A stretch of DNA of 64,000 nt from Flabesymbios commensalis. Its lineage: Eukaryota; Annelida; Polychaeta; Terebellida; Flabelligeridae. Every line of letters starts with the position of its first letter. The stretch's first letter is position 1. The stretch is from assembly GCA_964017125.1 (NCBI GenBank), contig OZ024913.1:248001-312000 (forward strand), in the 5' to 3' direction. Below are positions 1 to 12,478 of this stretch, piece after piece. The position numbers and the translations under genes are program-made. The notes below the pieces were generated by a model that saw nothing but the letters and a program-made list of their open reading frames with translations, made no database searches and was not told the DNA's origin.

Positions 1-46
1 GGAATAAAACTGAGTTTCTTGTCGAAGAAAAGACCAAGAAATTTGA

Positions 47-182
47 TAAAGTTATGCTGACCCTTTCTTCGTAACTGCCCACATGATAAAAGACATTTGA
101 CCACATTCCGCAGTTTTCACTGAGCTAAAAAAATGCTGTGCTAGATCAAAATCTGAGCTAAATTATAAAAAAGTCCAAAAGT
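47..182 (+). repeat. Left arm of a 4-kb inverted repeat
   Basis: This stretch reappears in reverse complement at 4007-4135. The two arms share long runs around the words ccacattcc, cagttttcactgag and gctagatcaaaatctgagc, with scattered differences (roughly 85% by eye). The arms may be the ends of one element of about 4.1 kb or two separately inserted copies of one repeat. The window starts close to this arm, so its outer limit cannot be judged. Confidence 0.65.
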
Positions 183-2105
183 TGTGACCTCAAATGTGGC
201 AAATGGCAGGAAGGATACAGAATCCAAAACATCACCCAGACACTTGAACTTTTTGAAGCATCTGAAGAAAACTAGTCTACTGAGATGAATGTTCCTGACA
301 GTTTTAGTTTTAAGATCCATCAGGACACCCAACGAATACAGTAACAGTAGCAAATATACCACATATGCACATAACAATCAGAAATTCGGGCATGGAGAGG
401 AGGTCAATTTTGGTGGATTTTCATCCTTATGGCTATGAAACTTCCATTTTTACCCTCGGTGCGCCCCATGAAGAAGCGTAGGGCCGGTAAACAAAACTTC
501 ACCCAGGTTTTACCCTGGGCAAACTAGTGTGCAGCCTTCCCCGGCAGCGTTCCAAATAACGCCCTTTTGTTTGTCCGAGACAAGCAGATTATGCCTCGGA
601 CAAGGGGTAATGATCATACTGTTTTCCATACGGACAACCACTTTTTATTTGAAGAATTTTTCAAAATAGTATTTCAACACGTTTTGCTGACAACGCAATG
701 TTTTGTTTCCCAGCACCAGCGGTAAAAATAAACTGAACGACACCAGCCGTATGCTCTGCGTAAATTGGGACTGGATTGGTGCAGATGGAAACACCTGGAT
801 TGATCAATAATCGGGAATCTGTGCTGCGCATTGTGATTGGTCACGGCTGACGGCATTCACAGGCACTAATAAATATTCATGTTAAGATAACCCCTCTCTA
901 ATGCACAGTTCCCGTACACACTCGTTGTCCAGGCTTGAGCTATGCTCTGCGTAAATTGGGACTGGATTGGTGCAGATGGAAACACCTGGATTGATCAATA
1001 ATACATTGCCGACTAAGAATTAAAAAACAAATATTCTCTATTCTATTGATCTTTTCTCATTGAAATACAAACAGGCGACGCCGGCTACTTCGATGTTGAA
1101 CCAGCATTGATGACGCACACAAGAGCACAGACGCGTATCTTCACAGTATATACATTAGTCCTGCATCGTTTTGGCGTCTGCTGGTGGCGTGTGCAGACCC
1201 CGTGCGGTGGCGTGTGTTGTGAATTTTCGGCCTGAGCACAACAAACTAACCTGTATGCAAAATCGACAGTCCTTTTAGAACACGAACTGGTTCGTTTATT
1301 GGGGACAAGAGAGTAAATTTTATTGATTTTTAGGCCAGGGCCTATGGCTATACATAATCAGACAGAACCCCAGGTTGGCCCCCAAAGATGCCAGTGTTGT
1401 CTTCTGTCATGTCTCATTGTCTGTATGAGGTAGATTGGACATGAAACTGAGCTACTCTAGCATTGCTTCAATGAGTCAATGGCTTGTGCTTGCTGTAATA
1501 TACGACTCGATTTATTTCTATTAAATTTGCAGACAACCTAAAAAAATTGCGTACAACCTGTTTTAGCTTTAGGTTCGTCCGCGGGACAACCCTACTTTCC
1601 GTCCTTATTTCTAATGCTGCCCAGGTATCTCAGTTCTTGGAGATTGGCATATTGTTCTGTCCAAACAGGCTTAATAATGTCCTCTAGAACTTCCTCATAG
1701 GGCAGTCGACAAAGTCTATTTTCATTTTTTTTGCATTGTTTTACAAAAATTAAAAAAATGGCACCTTAGCAAAAGGGGCCACAGCCTGCCTGTTCCACTT
1801 ACCTCTTCAACCACTTGTTGCAACAATTACAGAATTAAAGGCAGAATTAATTGCGACAAATCTAATGATGGGAGCCCCCGGAAAAGGTGGCCTTTAAAAA
1901 CATTTTTTTTTTTAATTTCACAATAATTATGATGGCTTAATTTCTAGGCTACCAGTAATAGTGAACAAAAAGAAAAAAGTTTCATACAAACAGAGAAAAA
2001 TCTATATTTTATTGCAGTGTCTCACAAATTCACATAAATCCTGAAAAACACGAAAAAAAACATAAAAATCACTTTTTGTGGTGTAACAGTTACTTAGCCA
2101 TACCT
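183..2105. other. Non-coding stretch with one exact 61-bp direct repeat
   Basis: I see no gene here. The composition is mixed, with a GC-richer patch around 450-620 and 1080-1250, and A/T runs from 1730 to 2060. The only clear structure is the 61-bp direct repeat listed separately. No coding segment with splice signals or a family motif could be recognised. Confidence 0.5.
751..1002 (+). repeat. Exact 61-bp direct repeat, two copies 191 bp apart
   Basis: Positions 751-811 and 942-1002 are identical over 61 bases, beginning atgctctgcgtaaattggga. The sequence between them is not repeated. Perfect identity implies a recent duplication, a gene-conversion event, or termini of a small element, but no inverted ends are visible. 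Confidence 0.85.
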
Positions 2106-3690
2106 AGGGGAGAGGCGGGTTAGTTGGGCTGGTGTTTTCCCAGTTGATCGCAGAATGGTTGGGATAGTTTTAAAACATGGCTACATATTACATATATATC
2201 CAACATCATTGAAATAGGAAAAAAACAATTAAAAAAAAAGTTATGGATACATAACTGAAAGTGGTGAAAATGGCTCAACTGACCCGCTGTATGGGGTAAG
2301 TTGTGCCAAGCAAAAGAGTAAGTTGATCACCTATGGTAAAAATCCCCAAATGACAAATGTGCATGCCAACATGTTATTTTTTGTCCCGAAAATGCGAAAA
2401 TAAAAAATAAACACTTCTGTACATCACATAAGCGTCAAATTTGTTGACAAAACTCTTCCAAGTCCCAAGTGATACAATCAGCATTATAGCATGTATTGAT
2501 GCATGGATCATTGCTTCCTTGTATTCATTAAGAAGATATATACTTTTATGCGTGTCTTTATTATATTGATCTATTATATATGTCATTTGTTACACTATAT
2601 CACATTCTAATATAATATATTATATTCCCACTGGGGTATGATGAGCCATGTCAAGTGGGGTTAGTTGATCCACATTTTGTAATAATGTATTTACCTACTG
2701 GGGTAAGATGAGCCATGAATGGGGTTATTTGAGCCGGTTGATCAACTTACCCTATCTTATTTGGCCTAGCTTACCCCACAACAGCCATATTGTATTAAAT
2801 GTAAAATTTTGTGACATTTCAATGATCCAAGCTGAGTGTTACATTGACATAGGCTTTTTGTATTTGACTACCTAACCCTATAGCAAGAATTTACAGAATC
2901 CCTAGCATTGCCTATTGCTTCCGTAATATTATTGCAAACATTATAGCTCGCTCACGTTGCGCGCCTATGCGGCATAATGGTATAGGGACTTCAACCAGAG
3001 ACTTCACAGTGTTGCCTGCTGACTACTTTCGTCATATTTTAACAGAAACTAAAATACAGTGCAAGTGGATGCGTGCCCAACCAGAAGTCAAGTGGGTAGA
3101 GGCAATCTAGTCATCATTGTAGTCTCACAGCACAATTTTTTTTAATACCAATCAAAATTACAGAAGGCAGTTATTTATTAAATTATTACTATAGCATATT
3201 CATAGTCTTGTATTCATGGCTATTAAACTCAGGCTGAATCTATGACGTCATAGTCTCCCAATTGTATTGTATTTTTACTGGAATTCATGAATGAAATAAC
3301 TTCAATCTACGACGTCATAATTTATCATCTGGTTTAGTAAAATGCATATTTTATTAATGAATGCAATACTATCACTATTCTAGACTACTACAGTACTACT
3401 GTAGGTATCATGCCTATGGCTATGCCAGGCTAGGCCCTACAAAAAAGCGAGCTTTCCCTAGGCAGTGCCTATTCATATTAATATCTGAATTCCACTGACT
3501 ACAGCGAAACAAACATTTTTGAACCACAAAACTCCCTACCTGCAAAAAAGATCTGTGCTCACAACGTGGCCATGTAAGTAATATCACAGTTAATCACCAG
3601 GTGGTGTTGAAACTTCCTTAAAATCCCATGTGTAGAAATGCGAGGGGTGGAACAACTAACCCTGTAGCTCAACTAACCCGACTCTCCCCT
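2106..3690. mobile_element. Non-autonomous DNA element with 26-bp TIRs (taggggagag ends)
   Basis: The left end (2105-2130, starting taggggagaggcgggttagt) matches the reverse complement of the right end (3666-3691) at 24 of 26 positions. The flanks share acct (2102-2105 and 3691-3694), a possible 4-bp target duplication. The interior has no transposase reading frame. It carries scattered short motifs of the form ggggtaagttgagcc (near 2290, 2630, 2700 and 2750, in both orientations), which resemble subterminal transposase-binding repeats. A second element with the same first bases lies at 12479-14309. I cannot assign a superfamily. Confidence 0.75.
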
Positions 3691-4830
3691 ACCTCTGCCT
3701 CTGCCTGGTACTGGACGATAGAGGGATGGCTGCAGACAGATCACGCACAGCAACATCAACCACAGCAGCACGTCAACCACAGCAACTCCCTTAGTCTTTC
3801 TGCGCAATTGATAATATACATGTTGTTTCCACATCATTCATTTAGGTCTGGCAAAGTAAACCACTTATTTTAGTTCGCCACGGTCTTTAGTTTAGCTAGG
3901 AGAATTTAAAATGTGTTTTACTTCAGCCTCCAGGGAAAGTTTTATTAATAGTACTTCCGTCTAGGCCTAGGATCTTGGTGTGTTATTGATAACATTGAGG
4001 TGCCATCTTTTGGACTGTTTTATAATTTAGCTCAGATTTTGATCTAGCACAACATTTTTCTTGCTCAGTGAAAACTGTGGAATGTGGTCAAACATTTCTA
4101 TATGTCGGCAGTTACGAAAAAGGCATAATTTTATTGGACGATTTTAAAATTTATTGAATCTACTCATGTTAGGACTAATTTGCGTTTTTAATTGTTTTGA
4201 CAAGATCAATTTTATTTTTGTCTTTCTCAGACAAACACCCTTAATAATTTTGACTAAAGTCTAGGACAGAATTATCTGAAGCGCATGCTTTTTGTCGATT
4301 TCTCCGTCAATTCTGAACTGATTTCCTTGGAATTTTGCACAGGACATTTCTAAATATCTGTGCTCCAGATAATTGTGTCATAGACTTTAAGGACTAGGGT
4401 AGGTAGCTGACACTGTCTGATATTGCCCATTGACGATTGCTAGGGATTTAGATCTCAATAAATTTGTGATGTCAATGATTATACTCATTCAGTGACAGTC
4501 ACATTTTCAATGTGAGTGAGTTGTGTGATACTGATTGGTAGACTGATTGAGTGTGATATTGGGAGTGTGAGTGTGATATTGATAGTTTAATTAGTGAAAA
4601 TACCTGAGGCATCATTACTTATAGGTTAGGCTACACCTGTGAACGAGATGTTAGACAAGGCTTAGTAGTCAGTAGGCCCACCATCTATGACCCTTCATGA
4701 CACACTTTAAATGCTAGGGTAAATATGTAAATATATAATAATGTTTATACCAAATACTAGGGTCGAAAAAAAGACTATATTTCTACGGCAAAACAACACA
4801 TGGACACATGAATCATAAAATGCCAAATAC
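3691..4830. other. Non-coding; right arm of inverted repeat inside
   Basis: Apart from the inverted-repeat arm at 4007-4135, this stretch holds only unique-looking AT-rich DNA. A short degenerate tract of gtgtgatattgagtgtgag-type words lies at 4500-4590. I see no gene. Confidence 0.5.
4007..4135 (-). repeat. Right arm of the 4-kb inverted repeat
   Basis: Reverse complement of 47-182. It contains the same core words as the left arm (ctcagattttgatctagcac, ctcagtgaaaactg, gtcggcagttacg). See the left arm for interpretation. Confidence 0.65.
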
Positions 4831-6850
4831 GTACAATCCACAGGTAACATGTAAAAGTTGTAAGTAAGATGTACAACCTACTTGTAACATGTACAACCTG
4901 CAGATAACAAGTACAATCCACAGGTAACATGCACAACCTACAGGTAACATGTACAACCTATAGGTAATATGTACAAACTACAGGTAACATGTACAACCTG
5001 TAGGTAACATGTACAATCCACAGGTAACATGTACAACCTACAGGTAACATGTACAACCTACAGATAACATGTACAATCCACAGGTAACATGTACAACATG
5101 TAGGTAACATGTACAACCTACATGTAACATGTACAACCTACAGGTAACATGTACAACCTTCAGGTAACATGTACAACATACAGGTAACATGTACAACCTA
5201 CAGGTTCCATGTACAATCCACAGGTAACATGTACAACCTACAGATAACATTTACCACCTACAGGTAACATGTACAGCCCACATGTAACATGTACAAACTA
5301 CAGGTAACATGTACAACCTATAGATAACATGTACAATCCACAGGTAACATGTACAACCTACAGGTAACATGTACAACTTACAAGTAACATGTACAACCTA
5401 CAGGTGACACTTACAACCTACAGGTAACATGTACAACCTACAGGTAACATGTACAACTTACAAGTAACATGTACAACCTACAGGTGACACTTACAACCTA
5501 CAGGTAACATGTACAACCTACAGGTAACATGTACGATCCACATGTAACATGTACAATCTACAGTTAACATGTACAATCCACAGGTAACATGTACAACCTA
5601 GATATAACATTTACAGCCTACGGGTAACACATACATTACCTACAGGTAACATGGACAACCTACAGGTAACATGTACAGCCTATAGGTAACATGTACAACA
5701 TACAGGTGACATGTACAACCTACAGGTAACATGTACAACCTAGGGGTAACATGTACAACCTACAGGTAACATGTACAACCTACAGGTAACATGTACAACC
5801 TACAGGTAACATGTACAACCTAGCATGTGCAACCTACAGGTAACATGTACAACCTACGGGTAACATTGACAATCTACAGGTAACATGTACAATCTACAAG
5901 TAATATAGGTAAGATGTACAACCTATGTGTAACATTTACAACCTGCAGTTAACATGTACAATCAACAGGTAACATGCACAACTTACAGGTAACATGTACA
6001 ACCTACAGCTAGCATGTACAATCCACAGGTAACATCTACAACCTGTAGGTAGCATTCACAACCTACATGTGACATGTACAACCTACAGGTAACATGTATA
6101 ACCTACAGGTAACATGTACAATCCACAGGTAACATGTACAACCTCCAGGTGACATGTTCAACCTACAGCTAACATGTACAACCTACAGGTAACATGTACA
6201 ATCCACAGGTAACATGTACAACCTACAGATAACATGTACAATCCACAGGTAACATGTAGAATGCACATGTAACATGTACAACCTACAGGTCCCATGTACA
6301 ATCCACAGTTAACATGTAGAACCTACAGATATTTACCACCTACAGGTAGCATGTACAACCCACATGTGACATGTACAACCCACAGGTAACATGTACAACT
6401 TACAGGTAGCATGTACAAACTTCAGGTAACATGTACAACCTGTAGGTAAGATATACAACCTACGTGTAACATGTACAACCTGCAGGTAACAAGTACAACA
6501 TGTAGGTAACATGTACAATCCACATGTAACATGTACAACCTACAGATAACATGTACAATCCACAGGTAACGTGTACAACCTACATGTATTATGTACAACC
6601 TATGCTATAGGTAATATGTACACTCCACAGGTAACATGTACAATTCACAGATAACATGGACAACCTACAGGTGACATACACAACCTGTAGATAACATGTA
6701 CCACCTACAGGTAACATATACAACCTACAGGTAACATGTAAAATCCACAGGTAGCATGTACAACCTACAGGTATTATGTACAACCTATGGTATAGGTAAT
6801 ATGTACACTGGTATAGGTAATATGTACACTCCACAAATAAACCTATAGGT
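4831..6850 (+). repeat. 20-bp minisatellite, about 100 copies
   Basis: The unit is caggtaacatgtacaaccta, repeated head to tail for 2 kb with point variants (for example aatcca for aaccta). Local higher-order copies are visible, such as an 80-bp block at about 5378-5457 repeated at 5458-5537. Because 20 is not a multiple of 3, all frames read through as long open stretches of Cys/Tyr/Leu-rich pseudo-peptide on the minus strand. These are artefacts of the repeat, not proteins. The unit contains an NspI-type acatgt palindrome. Confidence 0.97.
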
Positions 6851-7343
6851 AATCTTTATGTGAAATACCTAACCAGTATGCCATCTGTCAAAAAACTACA
6901 CCGCATGCCATGTGTCAAAATTGTCCCATAGGCTACCTACAATTGACCTTGTGAATATTGTGATAAACTACTTGATGCATATTACATATTTGTTCAATAT
7001 TACATTGGTAAAGAGTATGAAACTATGCGTGTGTGTAGGCAGAATAAATTTTAAAAAAGGGATATCCTTAAATGTACCAGCTCGCATGACCCTGGCAGCA
7101 AGGAACATATCAACACCCAACGCATTATGTTGTATGCAGATGCCAGTAATGTGTAGAGATCGATCTGAGTCAATAGAAATAACTACTGCTATTTAATAGT
7201 GTGATGTTTTTTGTGTTGCAGACGTATATGATGCCCATGAGGAAGGGGGAAAAGAAGAAGGTTCTGATCTGAAAAGACTAAAAAACAACATGCTACTTGA
7301 GACAACCTTGTGCTGAAGGAAGAAGTACACTACTGCCTCCAGA
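6851..7343. other. Unique spacer between minisatellites
   Basis: Mostly unique AT-rich sequence with no supported gene. Positions about 6876-6928 hold two diverged units of the 27-bp repeat that follows (catgccatctgtcaaaaaac), so that array once began further left. Confidence 0.5.
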
Positions 7344-7550
7344 ATTACCCAGTGTGTCATGTGTCAAAGAACTACCCAGTGCTTCATGTGTCAAAGAACT
7401 ATACCCGGTGTGTCATGTGTCAAAGAACTACCCGGTGTGTCATGTGCTAAGGAATTACCCGGTGTGTCATATACTTGTGTCAAAGAACTACCCAGTGTGT
7501 CATATGTCAAAGATATACCCGATGTGTCATGTGTCAATGAACTACTTGAC
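7344..7550 (+). repeat. 27-bp minisatellite, about 8 copies
   Basis: The unit is close to acccagtgtgtcatgtgtca plus aagaact. Units vary between 26 and 33 bp. Since 27 is divisible by 3, one frame gives a repeating CVKELPSVS-like peptide, but nothing supports translation. Confidence 0.93.
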
Positions 7551-7853
7551 CAAGTAGTTCGAAGTTTTTATTTTGATACTTTTTGTTGAAGGTGCAAATG
7601 TAGTCTAGAGTTCTTTCTATTCATTTTTTTATTTCAAATCTTTGAAAGTATTCATCTGTCTGCATTCATATACATAATTTCCATGATTTGTCTTTTGTAC
7701 TTTGTTCAATTTGGACGAAGGTTATTCTCGTCCCCATGACGTCTGTCCGGCCGTCTGCCATCTGCGTTCTCTAGTAAGCATGATTGACTTGCACATTTTT
7801 TATTTAATTGCTCCAAACTTGTCCAATGTGGTCACTGTTCAAACACACCGAGC
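7551..7853. other. Spacer with a possible repeat head fragment
   Basis: AT-rich, no gene. Positions about 7725-7780 (ctcgtccccatgacgtctgt, then ccggccgtctgcc) resemble the tccgtccgtc-type head of the repeat family seen at 55757-57186, so this may be a short relic of it. Confidence 0.35.
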
Positions 7854-8185
7854 GGTGTAGGATGAGTGCGCGACTTGTAGGACCAGTGTAAGACCTGAAG
7901 AATGATTGTGCGACCTGTAGGACCAGTGTAAGACCTTAGGGATGAGTGTGCGACTTGTAGGCCCGGCGTAAGACCTAAAGTATGAGTGTGCTACCTGCAG
8001 GACCGTTGTAAGACCTGAAAGACGGTATGCGACTTGTAGAACCGATGTAAGATCTGGGGAATGGGAGAGCAATCTGCAGAGCCGATGTGGGACCGAAAAC
8101 TGGGTATGCTACGTATAGAAACGTTGTAATAGGCCTACATAGAGGTTGGGTGTGAGATCTGTATGACTTGTCAGAGACCCATGGG
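7854..8185 (+). repeat. About 40-bp degenerate tandem repeat
   Basis: Words such as gatgagtgtgcgacctgtag alternate with accagtgtaagacct, giving a period near 40 bp, twice the unit of the next array. It grades into the 20-bp array at about 8186 and is probably its older, diverged flank. Confidence 0.85.
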
Positions 8186-9260
8186 GTGAGTGTGTGACAA
8201 GTAGGATGGATGTGCGACCTTTAGGATGGCTGTGTGACATGAAGAATGGGCGTGTAAATATGTAGGATGGGTGTGTGACCTGTAGGGTGGGTGTGTGATC
8301 AGTGGAATGGGTGTGTGGTCAGTAGGATGGGTGTGTGACCATTAGGATGGGTGTGTGGCCAGTACGATGAGTGTGTGACCAGTATAATGGGTGTTGTGAC
8401 CTATGAGTTTGGTGTGTGACCTGTAGGATTGGTGTGTTGTGTGACCAGTGTGATGTGTGTGTGACCTATAGGATGGGTGTGTGACCTGTAGGATGGGTGT
8501 ATGACCTATAGGATTGGTGTGTGACCAGTAGGATGGGTGTGTGACCAGTAGGATGGGTGTGTGACTTGTAGGATGGGTGTGTGACCTGTAGGATGGGTGT
8601 GTGACCTGTAGGATTGGTGTGTGACCAGTAGGATGGGTGTATGACATGTAGGATGGGTGTGTGACCTATAAAATGGGTGTATGACATGTAGGATGGGTGT
8701 GTGACCTATAAAATGGGCGTGTGACCTGTAGGATGGGTGTGTCACCGGTAGGATGGATGTGTGACCAGTAGGATGGGTGTGTAACCTATAGGATGGGTGT
8801 GTGACCTATAGGATGGATGTGTGACCTGTAGGATTGGTTTGTGACCTATAGCATTGGTGTGTGACCTATAGGATAAGTGTGTGACATGTAGGATGGGTAT
8901 GTGACCAATAGGATGGGTGTGTGACCTATAGAATGGGTGTGTGACCTATAGGATGGGTGTGTGACCTATAGGCTGGGTGTGTAACCTATAGGATGGGTGT
9001 GTGGCCTGTACGATGGGTGTGTGACCAGTAGGATGGGTGTGTGATCTATAGAATGGGTGTGTGACTTGTAGGATGGGTGTGTGACATATAGGATGGGTGT
9101 GTGACCTGTAGGATGGGTGTGTGACCAGTAGGATGGGTGTGTCACCAGTAGGATGGGTGCGTGACCAGTAGGATGGATGTGTGACTTGTAGGATGGGTGT
9201 GTAACCTGTAGGATGAATGTGTGACCTATAAATTGGTTGTGTGACTTATAGGATTGGTGT

Positions 9261-9900
9261 GTGACCTATACGATGAGTGTGTGACCTGTAGGATGGGTGT
9301 GTGACCAGTAGGATGGGTGTGTGACCTATAGAATGGGTGTATGACCTGTAGGATGGGTGTGTGACCTGTAGGATAGGTGTGTGACCAGTAGGAGGGGTGT
9401 GTGACCTATATGATAGGTGTGTGACCTATAGGATGTGTGTGTAACCTATAGGACGGGTGTGTGACCTGTAGGATGGGTGTGTGACCAGTAGGATGGGTGT
9501 GTGACCTATAGAATGGGTGTGTGACTTGTAGGATGTGTGTGTGACATATAGGATGGGTGTGTGACCAGTAGGATGGGTGTGTGACCAGTGGGATGAGTGT
9601 GTGACCTATACGATGAGTGTGTGACCTGTAGGATGGGTGTGTGACCAGTAGGATGGGTGTGTGACCTATAGAATGGGTGTATGACCTGTAGGATGGGTGT
9701 GTGACCTATATGATAGGTGTGTGACCTATAGGATGTGTGTGTAACCTATAGGACGGGTGTGTGACCTGTAGGATGGGTGTGTGACCAGTAGGATGGGTGT
9801 GTGACCTATAGAATGGGTGTGTGACTTGTAGGATGTGTGTGTGACATATAGGATGGGTGTGTGACCAGTAGGATGGGTGTGTGACCAGTGGGATGAGTGT
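9261..9900 (+). repeat. Recent higher-order duplication inside the 20-bp array
   Basis: Positions 9261-9360 equal 9601-9700 exactly, and 9401-9600 equal 9701-9900 exactly. The second copy lacks the two units at 9361-9400. This fits a single 340-bp duplication followed by loss (or gain) of 40 bp, with no point change since. Confidence 0.9.
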
Positions 9901-11089
9901 GTGACCTATAGGATGGGTGTGTGATCTATAGGACGGGTGTGTGATTAGTAGGATGGATGTGTGACCAGTAGGATCGGTGTGTGACAAGTAGGATGGGTGT
10001 GTGACCTATAGGATGGGTGTGTGACCAGTAGGATGGGTGTGTGACCAGTAGGATTGGTGCGTGACTTGTAGGATGGGTGTGTGACCTATAGGATGGGTGT
10101 GTGACCAGTAGGCTGAATGTGTGACCTATAGATTGGGTGTGTGGCCTATAGGATTGGTGTGTGAACTATAGGATGAGTGTGTGACCAGTAGGAGGGGTGT
10201 GTGACCAGTAGGAGGGGTGTGTGACCTAAATGATGGGTGTGTGACTTATAGGATGGGTGTGTAACCTATGGGATGGGTGTGTGACCTGTAGTATGGGTTT
10301 GTGACCAGTAGGATGGGTGTGTGACCTATAGAATGGGTGTGTGACTTGTAGGATGGGTGTGTGACATATAGGATGGGTGTGTGACCTGTAGGATGGGCGT
10401 GTGACCTATAGGATGGGTGTGTGACCTATAAGATAGGTGTGTGACCTATAGGATGGGTGTGTGACCAGTAGTATGGGTGTATGACCTATAGGATGGGTGT
10501 GTGACCTGTAGGATGGGTGTGTGACCAGTGGATGGGTGTGTGACCAGTATGATGGGTGTGTGACCAGTATGATGGGTGTGTGACCTGTAGGATGGGTGTG
10601 TGATCATTTGGATGGGTGTGTGACCAGTAGGATGGGTGTGTGACCTGTAGGATGGGTGTGTGACCAGTGGGATGAGTGTGTGACCTATAGAATGGGTGTG
10701 TGATCTATAGGATGGATGTGTGATCAGTAGGATGGGTGTGTGACTAGTAGGATTGGTGTGTGTCAAGTAGGATGGGTGTGTGACCTATAGGATGGGTGTG
10801 TGACCGGTAGGATGGGTGTAACCAGTAGGATGGGTATGTGACCTGTGGGATGGGGGTGTGACCATTAGGATGGGTGTGCGACCTATAGGATGGGTGTGTG
10901 ACCTGTATGATGGGCGTGTGTCCTATAGGAGGGGTGTGTGACCGGTAGGTGGGTGTGTAACCTGTAGGATGGGTGTGTGACCTATAAGATGGGTATGTGG
11001 CCTATAGTATGGGTGTGTGACCTATAGGATAGGTGTGTGACCTGTAGAATGGGTGTGTGACCAGTAGGATGGGTGTGTGACCTATAGGA

Positions 11090-11480
11090 TGGGTGTATGA
11101 CCTGTAGGATGGTGTGTGACCTGTAGGACGGGTGTGTCCAGTAGGATGGGTGTGTGACCTATAGGATCGGTGTGTGACCAGTAGGATGGGTGTGTGACCA
11201 GTAGGATTGGTGTGTCCAGTAGGATGGGTTTGTGACCAGTAGGATGGGTGTGTGACCTGTAGGATGGGTGTGTGACCTGTAGGATGGGTGTGTGACCAGT
11301 AGAATGGGTGTGTGACCAGTAGGATGGGTGTATGACCTGTAGGATGGTGTGTGACCTGTAGGATGGGTGTGTCCAGTAGGATGGGTGTGTGACCTATAGG
11401 ATCGGTGTGTGACCAGTAGGATGGATGTGTGACCAGTAGGATTGGTGTGTCCAGTAGGATGGGTTTGTGACCAGTAGGAT
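11090..11480 (+). repeat. About 240-bp higher-order duplication
   Basis: The block at about 11090-11240 recurs at about 11330-11480 with the same irregular shortened units (ggatggtgtgtgacctg, gtgtgtccagtagg, and ggatcgg), with only a few substitutions. The shared irregularities show copying of a multi-unit block. Confidence 0.85.
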
Positions 11481-11512
11481 GGGTTTGTGACCGGTAGGAT
11501 GGGTGTGTGACA

Positions 11513-11942
11513 ATGGTTGACTGGATATACGGACCTAGCAACACAAGGGTTAACTGTGGATATACGGGCCTAGCAACACAAGAGTTAACTGTGGATATAC
11601 GGACCTAGCAACACAAGGGTTAACTGTGGATATACGGGCCTAGCAACACAAGGGTTGACTGGATATACGGACCTAGCAACACAAGGGTTAACTGTGGATA
11701 TACGGGTCTAGCAACACAAGGGCTAGCTGTGGATATACGGGCCTAGCAACACGAGGGTTGACTGTGGATATACGGGCCTAGCAACACAAGGGTTAACTGG
11801 ATATATACGGACCTAGCAACACAAGGGTTAGCTGTGGATATACTGACCTAGCAACACAAGGGGAAACTGGATATACGGACCTAGCAGTAGAAGGGTTGAC
11901 TGTGGATATACGGACCTAGCAGTACAAGGGTTCCACCCAGCA
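11513..11942 (+). repeat. 35-bp minisatellite, about 12 copies
   Basis: The unit is close to gtggatatacgggcctagca followed by acacaagggttaact. Some copies lack gt. It abuts the 20-bp array directly on the left and three telomere-type repeats on the right. Confidence 0.95.
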
Positions 11943-11960
11943 GGGTTAGGGTTAGGGTTA
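11943..11960 (+). repeat. Short interstitial telomere-type tract, (GGGTTA)3
   Basis: Three perfect GGGTTA units sit exactly at the junction of the 35-bp and 56-bp arrays. TTAGGG is the usual animal telomere repeat. The adjacent 35-bp unit itself contains agggtta, so the tract could be slippage from that word and not a telomeric insertion. Confidence 0.8.
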
Positions 11961-12470
11961 AACGCTATGCTAATATGCCATGGATATCAATAACACACCA
12001 AGATCCACCACAGCAACACGCTATACTAATATGATAGAGATATCAATAACACACCAAAATCCACCACATCAACACGTAAGATCCACCACAGCAACACGCT
12101 ATACTAATATGCTAAAGATATGAATAACACACCAAGATCCACCACAGCAACACGCTATACTAATATGATAGAGATATCACTAACACACCAAGATCAACCA
12201 CAGCAACTCGCGAGATCCACCACAGCAACACGATATACTAATATGCTATAGATATCAATAACACACCAAGATCCACCACAGCAACACACAAGATCCATCA
12301 CAGCAACAAGCTATACTAATATGCTATAGATATAAATAGCACACCAAGATCCACCACAACAACACACAAGATCCACCACAGCAACACGCTATGCTAATAT
12401 GTCATGGATATCATTAACACACCAAGATCCACCACAGCAACAAGCTATACTAATAAGTATGCTAATGTTC
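11961..12470 (+). repeat. 56-bp tandem repeat with 22-24-bp extra segments
   Basis: The unit starts aacacgctatactaatatgc, continues with tatagatatcaataacac and ends accaagatccaccacagc. Some units carry an extra aacacgtaagatccaccaca block that partly duplicates the end. About 7 copies. Confidence 0.93.
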
Positions 12471-12478
12471 TGCATCTG

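Larger units (their letters stand above)
8186..11512 (+). repeat. 20-bp minisatellite, about 165 copies, with higher-order structure
   Basis: The unit is gtgtgtgacctataggatgg, with acct/ccag and ata/gta variants. The 20-bp register is kept without slippage for long distances. Higher-order duplications are listed separately. Long open frames on the minus strand (HTPILQVTHPSYRS-type) are by-products of the repeat. Near 11090-11480 single units lose 1-4 bp. Confidence 0.97.

Noticed and set aside
7344-7550. 27-bp repeats with similar-length units considered as a CRISPR-like array
   Set aside because: Units are contiguous with no unique spacers and drift in sequence. This is an ordinary minisatellite in animal DNA.
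11002-11544. 180-codon minus-strand open frame (HTPILQVTHPSYRS-type), and similar frames at 8342-10766
   Set aside because: Translation of a 20-bp minisatellite. All three frames are open because 60 bp is the common period. No evidence of a gene.
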